A stretch of DNA of 64,000 nt from Sulfobacillus acidophilus DSM 10332 (GCA_000237975.1 CP003179.1:2170001-2234000), one strand, 5' to 3'. Counted from the first letter of the stretch, positions 47,659 to 57,372 are shown. A program made the numbers and translations. The notes: generated from the letters alone by a model not told the origin.

Positions 47659-47859
47659 TCAAACGCTGACCTGGTTAACCTGATCCGCCAATACCGAGAG
47701 CGGGTGACGACCAAAAAAATCTTTGAGCGCCTCGGTTACCAGAGTCGTTTGACTCTCCTGCAACACTTGAGCACATCGGACCAGCTGCTCTTTCATTTCC
47801 GGCGTAAGACGGGCCTGAAAGGTGACATACGCTTTCGGATGCTGCCCGTAGCCTGTCAT
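47659..47859 (-). CDS. Small ribbon-helix-helix-like protein (RHH-2)
   Basis: 66 residues: KAYVTFQARLTPEMKEQLVR and ESQTTLVTEALKDFFGRHPL align residue by residue with the neighbouring 72-residue protein (both contain AYVTFQxRL, KxQL, a second helix with VxxALxDxxxR). The start follows GGAGGGAGGATG. Tandem RHH genes suggest hetero- or duplicated regulators, or antitoxin-type proteins; no toxin gene is adjacent. Confidence 0.75.
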   Translation of the reverse strand: MTGYGQHPKAYVTFQARLTPEMKEQLVRCAQVLQESQTTLVTEALKDFFGRHPLSVLADQVNQVSV

Positions 47860-48155
47860 CCTCCTCCCTCCTTATCGACGAGTCCAGGCGTGAAGGCTCT
47901 TCCGCCATTGACTCCAACCACGGTACCATAACCTTCCTGTATAGGTTGTTGATACCATGCATTGTGTCATGCCTATATTACAACATCGTTGGAAACAATT
48001 CCTGCTTTTAACAACATGTTTTCGGAAAAAATTTCCCGGATTTTCGACAGAATTAGACAACCTCTCCAATATTCGCCATCCTTGACGAATAACCTCCAAA
48101 ATCCTTATCATAAGGACCACAAATGCCTGTACGGTAAACCCGTAGGAGGAACTCC

Positions 48156-48779
48156 ATGACATTTTTTACGACACGGACCGCTCGGATTGCGACTGTGGTT
48201 TTAGGAGGGGTGGTTGTTCTGACCGGATGTGGCACCAGCTCCCATCCCCAATCGGCGCCCAAACTGCACCATCCGGTGAAAACGGCGGCTGTCCGCCAAC
48301 CCGGTTCGGGCGATCTTATTGAAGGGGGCGCTCCCTATTATGGCAGCGCCAACCTCAAACACTATGTAGGCATCGCCGAAGCGCATCCCACGTCGGTATC
48401 CGCCTGGTATAATGCCGCCAAAGCCGAATTCGTGAACGGCCAATTCGCTGAAGCCGTGACCGATTATCAAAAAGCCATCGATTTAGACTCAAACAATAGC
48501 ATCTTATGGAATAACTTGGCCAATATTTACTTCTATACCGAAAAGAAGCCGCAAGAGGCCTTGCCTCTTTATCAAAAAGCCGTGTCACTCAATGCGCAAA
48601 ACGTCATCGCCTGGTATAATCTCTCGCAATGTGAAGCGGCTCTCAAAGAGTCCGCGCTGAGTGTGCAGACGGCAAAACACGCGCTAACCACGGTTAAAGG
48701 CCAATCCACCAATGTCTACTATAAGGCCCTCGAACAAATCGCTCAGGCCCCCGCAGGTCAGACGGCGCCGAAATCGTAG
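48156..48779 (+). CDS. TPR-repeat lipoprotein
   Basis: The 207-residue product has a lipoprotein signal (RTARIATVVLGGVVVLTGCG, lipobox Cys near residue 25), then TPR repeats: AWYNAAKAEFVNGQFAEAVT, LWNNLANIYFYTEKKPQEAL, AWYNLSQCEAALKESALSV. TPR lipoproteins scaffold cell-envelope complexes. GTAGGAGG precedes the ATG. It lies between the S-layer/regulator genes (divergent) and the methyltransferase; 47860-48155 upstream is noncoding and must hold both promoters. Confidence 0.85.
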   Translation: MTFFTTRTARIATVVLGGVVVLTGCGTSSHPQSAPKLHHPVKTAAVRQPGSGDLIEGGAPYYGSANLKHYVGIAEAHPTSVSAWYNAAKAEFVNGQFAEAVTDYQKAIDLDSNNSILWNNLANIYFYTEKKPQEALPLYQKAVSLNAQNVIAWYNLSQCEAALKESALSVQTAKHALTTVKGQSTNVYYKALEQIAQAPAGQTAPKS

Positions 48780-48822
48780 TCTCGCGCAACACGGTACACT
48801 TTGGTAGGGAGGCGAACTCAGC

Positions 48823-49896
48823 ATCGCGGAAGAACGACTACATCCCGATACGGCCGATGATGCGGAACTCTTGTTTCATTGGCACCGGTATGAGGCGATC
48901 GCCCCGTGGGTCAACGGGCTGCAGGTTTTGGAGGTCGGATTTGGCGATGGGTATGGGGCCGCCTATTTAGCGGATCAAGGCGCGACGGTCACGGCGATCG
49001 ACATCGATCCCGAAGCGGTAATCGCCGCCTCCCAGCGCTACCGCCATCCTCGGTTACGCTACCGTGCGGCCTCGGCATTGGATCTTCCGTTTGACGACGC
49101 GGGGTTTGACGGGGTCATCGCGTTTGAGGTTCTCGAACATCTCGCTCCGAACGATCAATGGCGCATGCTGCAAGAAATCCGGCGGGTCCTCCGACCGACG
49201 GGATTTTTAGTCCTGAGTACGCCGGATCGCACCCGCACAGCCTTATTTCCTGGCTCCAATCCCTATCATCTGGGCGAACGGACACCCGAGGAACTCCAAG
49301 ATCTCGTCGGTCAATTTTTCCCCGTCCTCCGGCTCGCGTTCCAAGAAATCGTACCCGCCAGCATCATTTGGGAACCGGATCACCCCCCAGGAACCGTGCC
49401 CCTTTGGGCGTTTCGGGCGGGTCAAGGACCCGAGCCGGTCGGGATTGATACGCATTTGCCGATCATTCTCGTGGCCGGTGTAACCGACCTGCCCGTAACC
49501 CTGTCCAGCGTCACGGTCGATAACGCACGGCGTTTATTGCTGCGTCTCTGGAACACCCTGGATGTCCAAGAACATACAACGGCCGAGCAGCAACAGCGCT
49601 TGGCTGCGTTGAACGACGCCATGGCGACCCTGCAGTCGCAATATGATGCGCTCTGGCGAGAAAATCGCCTCTTGGCAGACCAAATCCGCGACATCACGCC
49701 CGTCCTCACGGAACTGGAGACCCTTCGGGCCGAACATAACCGGCTGATCGAGGCCGCCACCCAATGGGAGATCGTTTCCCGCTCACGTGCCTGGCGTCTT
49801 ATCCGCCGATATTGGTACTGGCTGGATCATGCGCCCTTCCGGCGCGTGCTCTGGTGGCTGCGCGACAAACTCGTCAAAAGGATGTCCGATTCATGA
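48823..49896 (+). CDS. SAM-dependent methyltransferase with coiled-coil tail; probable ATC start
   Basis: QVLEVGFGDGYGAAYLADQG is motif I of a class I methyltransferase; AIDIDPEAVIAASQRYRHP and GFDGVIAFEVLEHLAPNDQW follow. Residues after about 230 form a coiled coil (EHTTAEQQQRLAALNDAMAT, YDALWRENRLLADQI), ending SRSRAWRLIRRYWYW. The only in-frame ATG/GTG/TTG codons come late: TTG 48871 would lose the conserved N-terminal AEERLHPDTADDAELLFHWH. GGGAGG at 48807-48812 lies 10 bases before ATC 48823, the best start. It overlaps the GT4-GT2 gene by 4 bases (ATGA). Probably methylates the glycan. Confidence 0.82.
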   Translation: MAEERLHPDTADDAELLFHWHRYEAIAPWVNGLQVLEVGFGDGYGAAYLADQGATVTAIDIDPEAVIAASQRYRHPRLRYRAASALDLPFDDAGFDGVIAFEVLEHLAPNDQWRMLQEIRRVLRPTGFLVLSTPDRTRTALFPGSNPYHLGERTPEELQDLVGQFFPVLRLAFQEIVPASIIWEPDHPPGTVPLWAFRAGQGPEPVGIDTHLPIILVAGVTDLPVTLSSVTVDNARRLLLRLWNTLDVQEHTTAEQQQRLAALNDAMATLQSQYDALWRENRLLADQIRDITPVLTELETLRAEHNRLIEAATQWEIVSRSRAWRLIRRYWYWLDHAPFRRVLWWLRDKLVKRMSDS

Positions 49897-52013
49897 AAAT
49901 TTGGCTATTAACGACGGAATACCCGCCGTATTTTGGGGGCGGCATTGCCACCTATGCCGGGATCATAACCCAAGAATGGGCCCGATTGGGTCACGAGGTC
50001 ACCGTCATTGTCCGTGATCCGAGTCTGAAGACCGCCCCACTTGACATCCAGCAAGGACCGGTTCGTGTTATCCGGTTCTCAGACGCCTATCCCATCGGGC
50101 CAGGCCAAGCCCTCACCGGTGCCGCCCAAATCAGCTGGACGTATGCCGCCGTCGTTGCCGACCGAATACGAATCGGGGAACGGCCGGACGTCATCGAAAG
50201 TCAAGATTATCTCGGCATTCCCTATTATCTCTTACAACGTCGGTGGACCGGCGATCCTTTGTTTCAAGGCATCCCGGTGGTGGTTACCGTCCATAGTCCC
50301 AAATTTGTAGTTGACCGATTTGACGACGCGCCGCTCTATCGGTTACCGGATTATTGGATCGGTGTCTTGGAACAAGCCAGTATCAAAATGGCCGACGCGG
50401 TCGTATGCCCGAGCCACTATGTTCGGGACCAACTGGGCCCGTTGGTCACTCAGCCCAGCCATGTAATTCCCAATCCCTATCGGTTACCGGACGGGATCGG
50501 GCCCGTTCCGGCCCGCCCGGCACCACGCATCCTCTATGTAGGCCGCGTGCAAAAGGTTAAAGGAATTTTAGCGTTGTTGGCAGCTATGCGAATCGTGTGG
50601 GAGCGTCGCCCGGAGGTCACGCTCGACGTTGTCGGTGGCGATAGTTATTTTGCCCCACGGGCGATCTGGATGACGGACGATCTGAAGACCCGCTATGCCG
50701 CCGACATTCGCCAGGGCCGTCTAACCTTTCACGGTCTGAAACCACCGGCAGCGGTAAAAGAATTTTTGCGCCGGGACGGACTCGTGGTAGTCCCCTCATT
50801 ATATGAAAATTTCCCCTATACCGTGGTCGAAGCCATGGCGGAAGCCCGGGTGGTACTCGCCTCGGAAACCGGCGGACAGCGGGAAATTATCCGACCCGGC
50901 GACAACGGCTTTCTCATGCGCCCGGACCGCGCCGACGAGCTGGCCCAACACATTCTCACACTCTTGGCCTTACCGGCTGATGAGTGGTTTCGGATTGGTC
51001 AGGCCGCGCATGCCACCATCGCCTACGTCTGTGAACCGGAGCGGATTGCGACCCGGAAACTGGCAGTGTTTGAGGACGTCATTGCCGGTTCGCCGCATTC
51101 GGAGTTTCCTTTCTTAACCGCGAGCCGATCCGTAGCATCGGTTCCCGCGGAGTCGACCCGTTTATCGGTCGTGATCCCGTATTACAACATGGGAGCCTAT
51201 GTCGAAGAAACGCTGCAATCGGTGTATCAGTCCCGAGTGCCCCCGGACGAAGTGCTAATTGTTAATGACGGTTCGACGGATCCGGCCAGCGTAGCGCTCT
51301 TATACCAATTGGAAGAGCGCTATCCGAAGCTTCGAGTTATCCGTCAGACCAATCAGGGATTGGCCTCTGCCCGTAATACCGGCGCCCGCCATGCTCAAGG
51401 GCAATATCTAGCCTTTTTAGATGCGGACGATCAGGTCGACCCCACCTATTGGGAACGGGCCGTCGCTCTTCTCGAAGCCTACCCCAACGTGGCATTTGTC
51501 GGTGCTTGGGCCCAGTATTTCGGGGCCTCGGAGCAAATCTGGCCCACGTTTAATCCAGAACTACCCTATATCCTCTATCACAATACCGTTAACAGCTCGG
51601 CGCTCATCGTGCGTAAGGCGGTATTTGAGGCGGTCGGCGGAAACAATCCGGCAATGACCTATGGGATGGAAGATTGGGAGACCGTAATTCGCCTGGTGGC
51701 CGCGGGATATCCCGGGGTGGTGATTCCTGAGCCGCTCTTTCGATACCGAATTCGACCCGATTCCATGTCGCGGGGCTTCAATCGCCACAATCTCCTCTAT
51801 CTTTATCAAACTCTAACCCGCTTGAACGCAGACGTCTATGAACGGCATGCCGTAGAAGTGGCCAACCTCCTAAACGCCAACGGCCCACAATATTTAGCGG
51901 ATACCCCCTTGCGCGAAACCCCGGCCGTCGCCGGCTCGTTTACGCCGCTGACTCCCCAGCCCTGGTGGAAAAAAGCCGCCCGCGGACTCGCGCGTCGGCT
52001 ATTACGGTCTTGA
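49893..52013 (+). CDS. GT4-GT2 fusion glycosyltransferase
   Basis: ATG 49893 in an ATGA overlap gives 706 residues; the longer frame from 49764 is inside the previous gene. The N-terminal half (1-400) is GT4: TTEYPPYFGGGIATYAGIIT, ILYVGRVQKVKGILALLAAM and PSLYENFPYTVVEAMAEARV. After a linker the C-terminal half (about 425-650) is GT2: LSVVIPYYNMGAYVEETLQS, EVLIVNDGSTDPASV, YLAFLDADDQVDP (DxD) and MTYGMEDWETVIRL. The fusion would transfer two sugars with different stereochemistry in sequence. Confidence 0.9.
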   Translation: MKIWLLTTEYPPYFGGGIATYAGIITQEWARLGHEVTVIVRDPSLKTAPLDIQQGPVRVIRFSDAYPIGPGQALTGAAQISWTYAAVVADRIRIGERPDVIESQDYLGIPYYLLQRRWTGDPLFQGIPVVVTVHSPKFVVDRFDDAPLYRLPDYWIGVLEQASIKMADAVVCPSHYVRDQLGPLVTQPSHVIPNPYRLPDGIGPVPARPAPRILYVGRVQKVKGILALLAAMRIVWERRPEVTLDVVGGDSYFAPRAIWMTDDLKTRYAADIRQGRLTFHGLKPPAAVKEFLRRDGLVVVPSLYENFPYTVVEAMAEARVVLASETGGQREIIRPGDNGFLMRPDRADELAQHILTLLALPADEWFRIGQAAHATIAYVCEPERIATRKLAVFEDVIAGSPHSEFPFLTASRSVASVPAESTRLSVVIPYYNMGAYVEETLQSVYQSRVPPDEVLIVNDGSTDPASVALLYQLEERYPKLRVIRQTNQGLASARNTGARHAQGQYLAFLDADDQVDPTYWERAVALLEAYPNVAFVGAWAQYFGASEQIWPTFNPELPYILYHNTVNSSALIVRKAVFEAVGGNNPAMTYGMEDWETVIRLVAAGYPGVVIPEPLFRYRIRPDSMSRGFNRHNLLYLYQTLTRLNADVYERHAVEVANLLNANGPQYLADTPLRETPAVAGSFTPLTPQPWWKKAARGLARRLLRS

Positions 52014-52038
52014 AGGCACGGGTCGAAACCGTGCCTTC
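52012..52038. terminator. Inverted repeat between convergent genes
   Basis: GAAGGCACGG 52012-52021 pairs perfectly with CCGTGCCTTC 52029-52038 around a 7-base loop, overlapping the stop of the fusion gene. No T-run follows on either strand, so termination is plausible for a convergent pair but weak by pattern. Confidence 0.45.
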
Positions 52039-52051
52039 ACCAATTAAGCCC

Positions 52052-53107
52052 TTACGGGTGCACCACAATATCGGTCAATGGGCTGGCGGCAGTCGTCAGC
52101 GCCCGCTCAGCCACGCTTTCGTTTGACGGAGCGTTGGACGGTCTGGCATAGGCCATGACGACCCAGGTTCCCGGCTGGGTCGTCGGTATCGTAAAGGTAT
52201 TCGACGGCTGATAATGGCCGCTACTCTCCCACGTCCCCGAGGGCGTCTTCACCCAAAATTGGTACACGGGATTGGGAATGTCGTTGACATCGGCGGTGAC
52301 GATAATGGGGGTTCCCAAGCTGACTTGATTATTGGTCCACAATCCTACGAAAGCATCGGACGCCAATGTCGGCACATTTCCCCCTCCCGTGTTCCCCGAT
52401 CCGCTTGCCGACCCGGCCACCGTCACGACCGCCGTATCGGATTTCGCTTCATATTGGGCCCGTTGCGCCGCCGTTTCATGAGTAGGCGCATTCGCCTCGC
52501 GAGCATAGGCCACGACATCGTAAAGGCCGGCGGACGGTGGTGTAAACGTAAACTGCGCATCGGCCGAAAACGGCCCGCTAGAAACCCAGCTACCACCTTG
52601 CGGCGCCCACCAGAATTGATAAACCGGATGGCTAAACCCGGTGCCGTTGGCCGTGACGGTAATCGGACTGCCGGGTGACGCTGTTAATGGCGCGTCGAGG
52701 GTCACCGTGTCGCCTGCGGCGTTCTGATAGCCAGGATTGGTGCCGATCCCTTCATCGATCCATTGGACCGTGACCGGTTTCCCCAAGACTTCCGCCTGAA
52801 ATGTTTGTGTGGTGGGCGAAGATGTCTCGTAGGTAGCGCCAACCGTGCTCCCCGTACGAGTTTGCCCGATAATTTGGCCGGTACTGGTATCGACAATCAC
52901 CAACGATTGTCCCGGCTGCAACGGCGCCGGAGCTTCAGCCCAAAGCTGAACAATTTGACCGGTCCGTAATATCGGTTGTGATGCCGTAACGCTTAATGGT
53001 TCGACCGATGGATTGGGCGTGGCCGCCGACGACGCCATCACTCCCGACGTCGCCAGCATCGCCGATCCCATCAAAATCACAGCGGTCGCATAAATCGCTC
53101 GTTTCAT
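52052..53107 (-). CDS. Secreted protein with two YQFW domains, linked to the MacAB-like operon
   Basis: From ATG 53107 (AAAGGGGAG upstream), 351 residues. A signal peptide (MKRAIYATAVILMGSAMLAT) leads to a region of about 100 residues (ILRTGQIVQLWAEAPAPLQP, related to Ig-like folds) and two YQFW domains: FSHPVYQFWWAPQGGSWVSS and IPNPVYQFWVKTPSGTWESS, each ending in V(V/M)AYAR. A Gly/Ser linker separates them. The gene is 47 bases downstream of the MacB-type permease, so it may be exported or presented with that complex. Confidence 0.8.
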   Translation of the reverse strand: MKRAIYATAVILMGSAMLATSGVMASSAATPNPSVEPLSVTASQPILRTGQIVQLWAEAPAPLQPGQSLVIVDTSTGQIIGQTRTGSTVGATYETSSPTTQTFQAEVLGKPVTVQWIDEGIGTNPGYQNAAGDTVTLDAPLTASPGSPITVTANGTGFSHPVYQFWWAPQGGSWVSSGPFSADAQFTFTPPSAGLYDVVAYAREANAPTHETAAQRAQYEAKSDTAVVTVAGSASGSGNTGGGNVPTLASDAFVGLWTNNQVSLGTPIIVTADVNDIPNPVYQFWVKTPSGTWESSGHYQPSNTFTIPTTQPGTWVVMAYARPSNAPSNESVAERALTTAASPLTDIVVHP

Positions 53108-53154
53108 GTTGTCTCCCCTTTGGACCCAACCATTATCCATCATAACAGGAGGAT

Positions 53155-54372
53155 CTATTCAAACCGTAGAGCGTTGATGGGATTTAAATTCGCCGCGCGT
53201 CGAGCCGGATAAACCCCAAACACCACGCCGACCGCCAAGGCGAAAATAAACGCCACAATTACCGAGTTGGTGTCCAGCAAGTGCGGCAAGTGAAACAGCA
53301 CCTCACCTCCCAGGGCTCCGGCAACCCCGATTATCACGCCGATAACCCCTCCCAATGTACTGACCAACACGGCCTCTACGACAAACTGAGCCAAAATGGC
53401 TCGTCGAGTAGCGCCAATGGCTTTTCGGATTCCAATTTCCCGGGTGCGTTCCGTCACCGAGACCAACATAATATTCATAATCCCAATTCCGCCAACTACC
53501 AAAGAAATGGCGGCAATGCCGGCCAGCAGCTTGGTGAGGATCCCGGTCACGGACGTCAATGTCGAGAGGATCGTGGCTTGATTCAGGATGTTAAAATCGT
53601 TCGGCTCATTCGGCGTTAAATGATTGGCCGCCCGTAAGGTGGCGGTAATTTCGGCTTGCGCCAAATTCATCAACGACGCCGATTTGGCTGATACGTAAAT
53701 TCCGGTGAGATCCGTGGTACCGTCCAGTAAATTCTGATCGGTAGTAATCGGAATGATAATTCGGTCGTCCTGATTAATAAAGCCGTTAGTGCCCTCCGTA
53801 GCTAACACCCCGATGACCGTAAACGGAATTTGATTAATGTCGATCGTTTGACCGATTGGATTCACGCCGGCCGAAAATAGATTTTGTACCACCGTCGTTC
53901 CCAGCAGCGCAACCGTCGCGCTGTGGGCGACTTCCCAGGACGTAAACGAACGGCCTTCCGCCAACGGCGTCGGCTTAGCCTCCGAGTAATTAGCCGTGGT
54001 TCCTTGAATGGATGTTTGATAATTGTTGGACCGCCAGACGACTTGGGCGTTGCTGCTCAATAACGGCGCAACCGCTTTGACCGCATTGTCCTGGGCTTGA
54101 ATGGCCGCCACGTCGGCCATGGTCAAGGGCGCCCCGCTCCCCTGACCAAGACTGACTCCGCCAAAACTCCCCCCGCCAGGCATAATTTGAATGATATTGG
54201 ACCCGAGAGATTCGATGCGGGACGTCACCGAATCGGTAGCGCCCCGACCGACTGCCGACAGTAAAATTACCGCCGAAACCCCAATAATAATTCCCAACAT
54301 CGTCAGGAGCGAGCGCATCTTATTGGCTCGAATATTTCGGATCGCAATCCGAAAAATTTCGCTGCCTATCAT
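53155..54372 (-). CDS. MacB-type ABC transporter permease (FtsX domain)
   Basis: The 405-residue product has an N-terminal helix (RSLLTMLGIIIGVSAVILLS), a large extracellular MacB_PCD domain (about 50-270), and three C-terminal helices in the FtsX pattern (GIAAISLVVGGIGIMNIML, VVEAVLVSTLGGVIGVIIGV). It works with the adjacent ATPase and MacA-like adaptor to push substrates outward by mechanotransmission. It overlaps the ATPase gene by 4 bases (ATGA). Confidence 0.92.
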   Translation of the reverse strand: MIGSEIFRIAIRNIRANKMRSLLTMLGIIIGVSAVILLSAVGRGATDSVTSRIESLGSNIIQIMPGGGSFGGVSLGQGSGAPLTMADVAAIQAQDNAVKAVAPLLSSNAQVVWRSNNYQTSIQGTTANYSEAKPTPLAEGRSFTSWEVAHSATVALLGTTVVQNLFSAGVNPIGQTIDINQIPFTVIGVLATEGTNGFINQDDRIIIPITTDQNLLDGTTDLTGIYVSAKSASLMNLAQAEITATLRAANHLTPNEPNDFNILNQATILSTLTSVTGILTKLLAGIAAISLVVGGIGIMNIMLVSVTERTREIGIRKAIGATRRAILAQFVVEAVLVSTLGGVIGVIIGVAGALGGEVLFHLPHLLDTNSVIVAFIFALAVGVVFGVYPARRAANLNPINALRFE

Positions 54373-55073
54373 CGTCGTCCCTCCGTGACCGGGCTCAGGG
54401 TATCGCTCACGACCATCCCGTCCCGAAACGAAATAATCCGTTTGGCATGATGCGCCACATCCGGCTCGTGGGTGACCATTACGACGGTACGCCCTTCTTG
54501 ATTAAGCTCGGCAAAGATTCCCAAGATCTCCTCGGACGAATGGCTATCCAGCGCCCCGGTCGGTTCATCCGCCAAAATCAAGCTCGGGTTCCCCACTAGG
54601 GCCCGGGCAATGGCCACCCGCTGTTGTTGTCCGCCGGATAATTCGTTGGAATGATGATAGAGCCGATGGCCTAAACCGACACGTATCAGGGCTTCAATCG
54701 CCCACTCGCGTCGGACACGAGGGGGAACCCCCGCATATAAAAGGGGTAACTCGACATTTTCAACGGCGGTCGTTCTCGGTAACAGATTGAAACTCTGAAA
54801 TACAAAGCCCACTTTCTGATTCCGGAGATGCGCCAGTTCATCGTCGATTAAGGAAGCGACATCGACCCCATCTAAACGGTATATCCCTTCGGTAGCCACA
54901 TCCAAACATCCGATGATGTGCATGGTGGTCGACTTTCCGGAACCCGACGGCCCCATAATCGCCACATATTCTCCGGGATCGACCGAAAACGAGACATCTC
55001 GCAGTGCCCAAAGATCTTCTTGACCAACCCGGTACACTTTTTTGATATGTTCCATATAAATGACCGGCTGCAT
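54369..55073 (-). CDS. MacB/LolD-type ABC transporter ATPase
   Basis: 234 residues: [18 protein letters not shown] (Walker A), [20 protein letters not shown] (signature), [12 protein letters not shown] (Walker B) and [12 protein letters not shown] (H-loop). This is the detached ATPase typical of Gram-positive MacB-like exporters. Its ATG overlaps the adaptor stop (TAATG). Confidence 0.93.
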   Translation of the reverse strand: MQPVIYMEHIKKVYRVGQEDLWALRDVSFSVDPGEYVAIMGPSGSGKSTTMHIIGCLDVATEGIYRLDGVDVASLIDDELAHLRNQKVGFVFQSFNLLPRTTAVENVELPLLYAGVPPRVRREWAIEALIRVGLGHRLYHHSNELSGGQQQRVAIARALVGNPSLILADEPTGALDSHSSEEILGIFAELNQEGRTVVMVTHEPDVAHHAKRIISFRDGMVVSDTLSPVTEGRR

Positions 55074-57271
55074 TATTGGCCCCCTGTTCCCCCTATAGAT
55101 GCTCCGGCACCAGATCCCCCACTATTGAAACGACCGCCGCCACCACCAAATCCGCCGCGCCCCCCACCGAATAAGAATCCTCCACGCGCTTGAATATTCA
55201 ATGATGAGGGAGGCACCAACAATATTTTTTCACCGGGGAACACTCCTCGCGTAACTTGAACCGAATTAGTCCCAAAAAGTCCTACCTGGACCGGAATGAA
55301 CACCACACCACTGGACGCGCCCGTTCGATGGACAAAGCCCCCACCTGCCGTGCCCGCGTGTAGTTTTTTAAATTTCTTCAATAACGCCGGATTAGGATGA
55401 AATGCCCCCAGTTTAAACGACGACGCCATTACATAAACCCCTTGCGTGGACCCTAACGTTTGTAAAGCGACAGGCGGCACCGTCAGCACATGGTTGACTT
55501 CGCCGGTATTGATGGTCACGTTGGTGGTCATTCCCGGCAACAAAAGACCTCCGGGGTTATTGACCGTGGTGAGTACGGTATATTCCGTTACGTTATCAAC
55601 CGTTTGCGGATTCGGTTCCACTTCGAATACTTTCCCGGTGAACGTTTGATTTGGATAGGCGGAGGCGGTTAATGCAACCGATTCGCCGGCTTTAACTTGT
55701 CCGATATCGGCTTCGGCCACTTCCACCTGGGCTTCCAAATCATTTTTAATCGTGTTGTCCAGAACAAAGACCGGCGTGGCGGAGGATACCGTATCGCCCG
55801 GATTGTAATTTGACGCCACGATCACGCCATTAAAAGGCGCTTTCAAGATATCGTTGGAGGCTTCCGCCTGGGCACTGGCCAATTGGGCTTTGGCAGACTG
55901 AACTTGAGCTTCGGCCGCCGCTAATTGTGCCGGCGTCGGTGGCGCTTGTGCCTCATTCAGTGCGTCTTCTGCCTGGGTTACCGCATTTTGATCCAACTGC
56001 ACCGTACTTTTCAATTGATCGAGTTGCGATTGATCCGAGGCTTGAGTGACCGATTTGGTGACGCTGACGCTGTTAACCGCCCCTTGGTAAGCCGCTTGTG
56101 CTTGCGCCAGGGACGCTTGCGCCTGTTGTAGCGCCACTTGAGCGGCCTGCACGGTTAAGGGGTTGGTTTGATTCAAATTGGCTTGTTGATCTTCCGCCTG
56201 GGTTAAAGCCGCCTGCGCATTTTGAATCGCCGCTTGATCGGCGGCGACCTGTTTTTGAGCCTCAAGCACCGCCGCTTGATCAGAGGCAACTTGGGTTTTA
56301 ATGCTTTGCAACGTATTATAGGCGTTTTGTGCGGCCGATGCGGCAACCTGCGTGCTATTAACCAACGATTGATAAGGGTTGGTGCCATAACCCGACCACG
56401 AATTGTAATTTTCTAAGGCCTGTTGATACGCTTGCTCATCTTGAGGATATTGACTGGCCAACGTACCGTAGAGCGACTGATCTTGTTGCAAAGTGGTCTG
56501 GTCTTGTTGTAACGTTTGTTGGGCATTGGATAAGGTTTGCTGATCGGCCGCCAACTGCGCCTGATCCGCTTTCAGTGCCTGCTGGTCGGATGAGATGGTC
56601 GCCGGCAGCGAATTGACGGTGGAGGTCGACACCCCGGCTTCGGCTTGCTGCAGCTTGTTTTGGGCACTGGCAACATTAGCTTGGGCCGCTTGCAACGCCG
56701 CATTATCTTCCGCGACCTGATTTTGAGCGTTATCCAAAGTCTGTTGAGCACTGGCCGCCAAACTCTGCTGCGCGTCTTGATATTGTTGCTCCGCTCCGGC
56801 TAACTGAATCTGGGCATGCTGCACATTTGCTTGGTCTACGGCAATAGCTTGCGGCGTTGGCCCGGCTTGTAAGGAAGCCAAATTGGCTTCAGCCGAAGCT
56901 ACGGCCGCTTCAGCGGATTGAATGGCAGCCTGTGCACTAGGATCGGAAAGTGTGGCCAATACTTGCCCGGCTTTAACCGCCTGGCCCACTTTCACGTTTA
57001 CCGTGCTTAAAATTCCCCCACCAGCTGGAAAATTCAAATTTACTTGCTGGAGCGGCTCCACCGTTCCTGATGCGGAAATGGTCTGGACCACGGAACCGTA
57101 ACCGACCGTATAAATATCACTAGCCGGAATCGCCACATTATGCTTGGTGGCTGCGCGATAAATAAGTCCCCCGCCGACCACAATCACGGCGGCGCCGCCA
57201 TATAACACCCACCGATTCGCATGACCCAAAGCCAATAAATTGAGCCCTCGCCGTTGAGGAGTGGTTACCAC
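55073..57271 (-). CDS. MacA/HlyD-type membrane-fusion adaptor with oversized coiled coil
   Basis: Starting at GTG 57271 (GGGAAGGG upstream), 732 residues, against 370-460 for usual MacA. An N-terminal helix (WVLYGGAAVIVVGGGLIYRA) anchors it. Half-lipoyl motifs (GGGILSTVNVKVGQAVKAGQ; LKAPFNGVIVASNYNPGDTV) flank a 400-residue Ala/Gln-rich coiled-coil hairpin with many AQAALQQAQ-type heptads. Beta-barrel and MP domains follow (YPNQTFTGKVFEVEPNPQTV), then a Gly/Phe-rich tail (GGGRGGFGGGGG). In a Gram-positive cell the long hairpin may span the wall or S-layer. Confidence 0.88.
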   Translation of the reverse strand: MVTTPQRRGLNLLALGHANRWVLYGGAAVIVVGGGLIYRAATKHNVAIPASDIYTVGYGSVVQTISASGTVEPLQQVNLNFPAGGGILSTVNVKVGQAVKAGQVLATLSDPSAQAAIQSAEAAVASAEANLASLQAGPTPQAIAVDQANVQHAQIQLAGAEQQYQDAQQSLAASAQQTLDNAQNQVAEDNAALQAAQANVASAQNKLQQAEAGVSTSTVNSLPATISSDQQALKADQAQLAADQQTLSNAQQTLQQDQTTLQQDQSLYGTLASQYPQDEQAYQQALENYNSWSGYGTNPYQSLVNSTQVAASAAQNAYNTLQSIKTQVASDQAAVLEAQKQVAADQAAIQNAQAALTQAEDQQANLNQTNPLTVQAAQVALQQAQASLAQAQAAYQGAVNSVSVTKSVTQASDQSQLDQLKSTVQLDQNAVTQAEDALNEAQAPPTPAQLAAAEAQVQSAKAQLASAQAEASNDILKAPFNGVIVASNYNPGDTVSSATPVFVLDNTIKNDLEAQVEVAEADIGQVKAGESVALTASAYPNQTFTGKVFEVEPNPQTVDNVTEYTVLTTVNNPGGLLLPGMTTNVTINTGEVNHVLTVPPVALQTLGSTQGVYVMASSFKLGAFHPNPALLKKFKKLHAGTAGGGFVHRTGASSGVVFIPVQVGLFGTNSVQVTRGVFPGEKILLVPPSSLNIQARGGFLFGGGRGGFGGGGGRFNSGGSGAGASIGGTGGQ

Positions 57272-57372
57272 GTTAGTCCCTTCCCGCCTTTCACGATGTG
57301 AAAACAACCGTCAATACTTTGTACGTTTCTTATTTAAGTATATAAAGCAAATGATGCTTGGCAATCCTTTTT

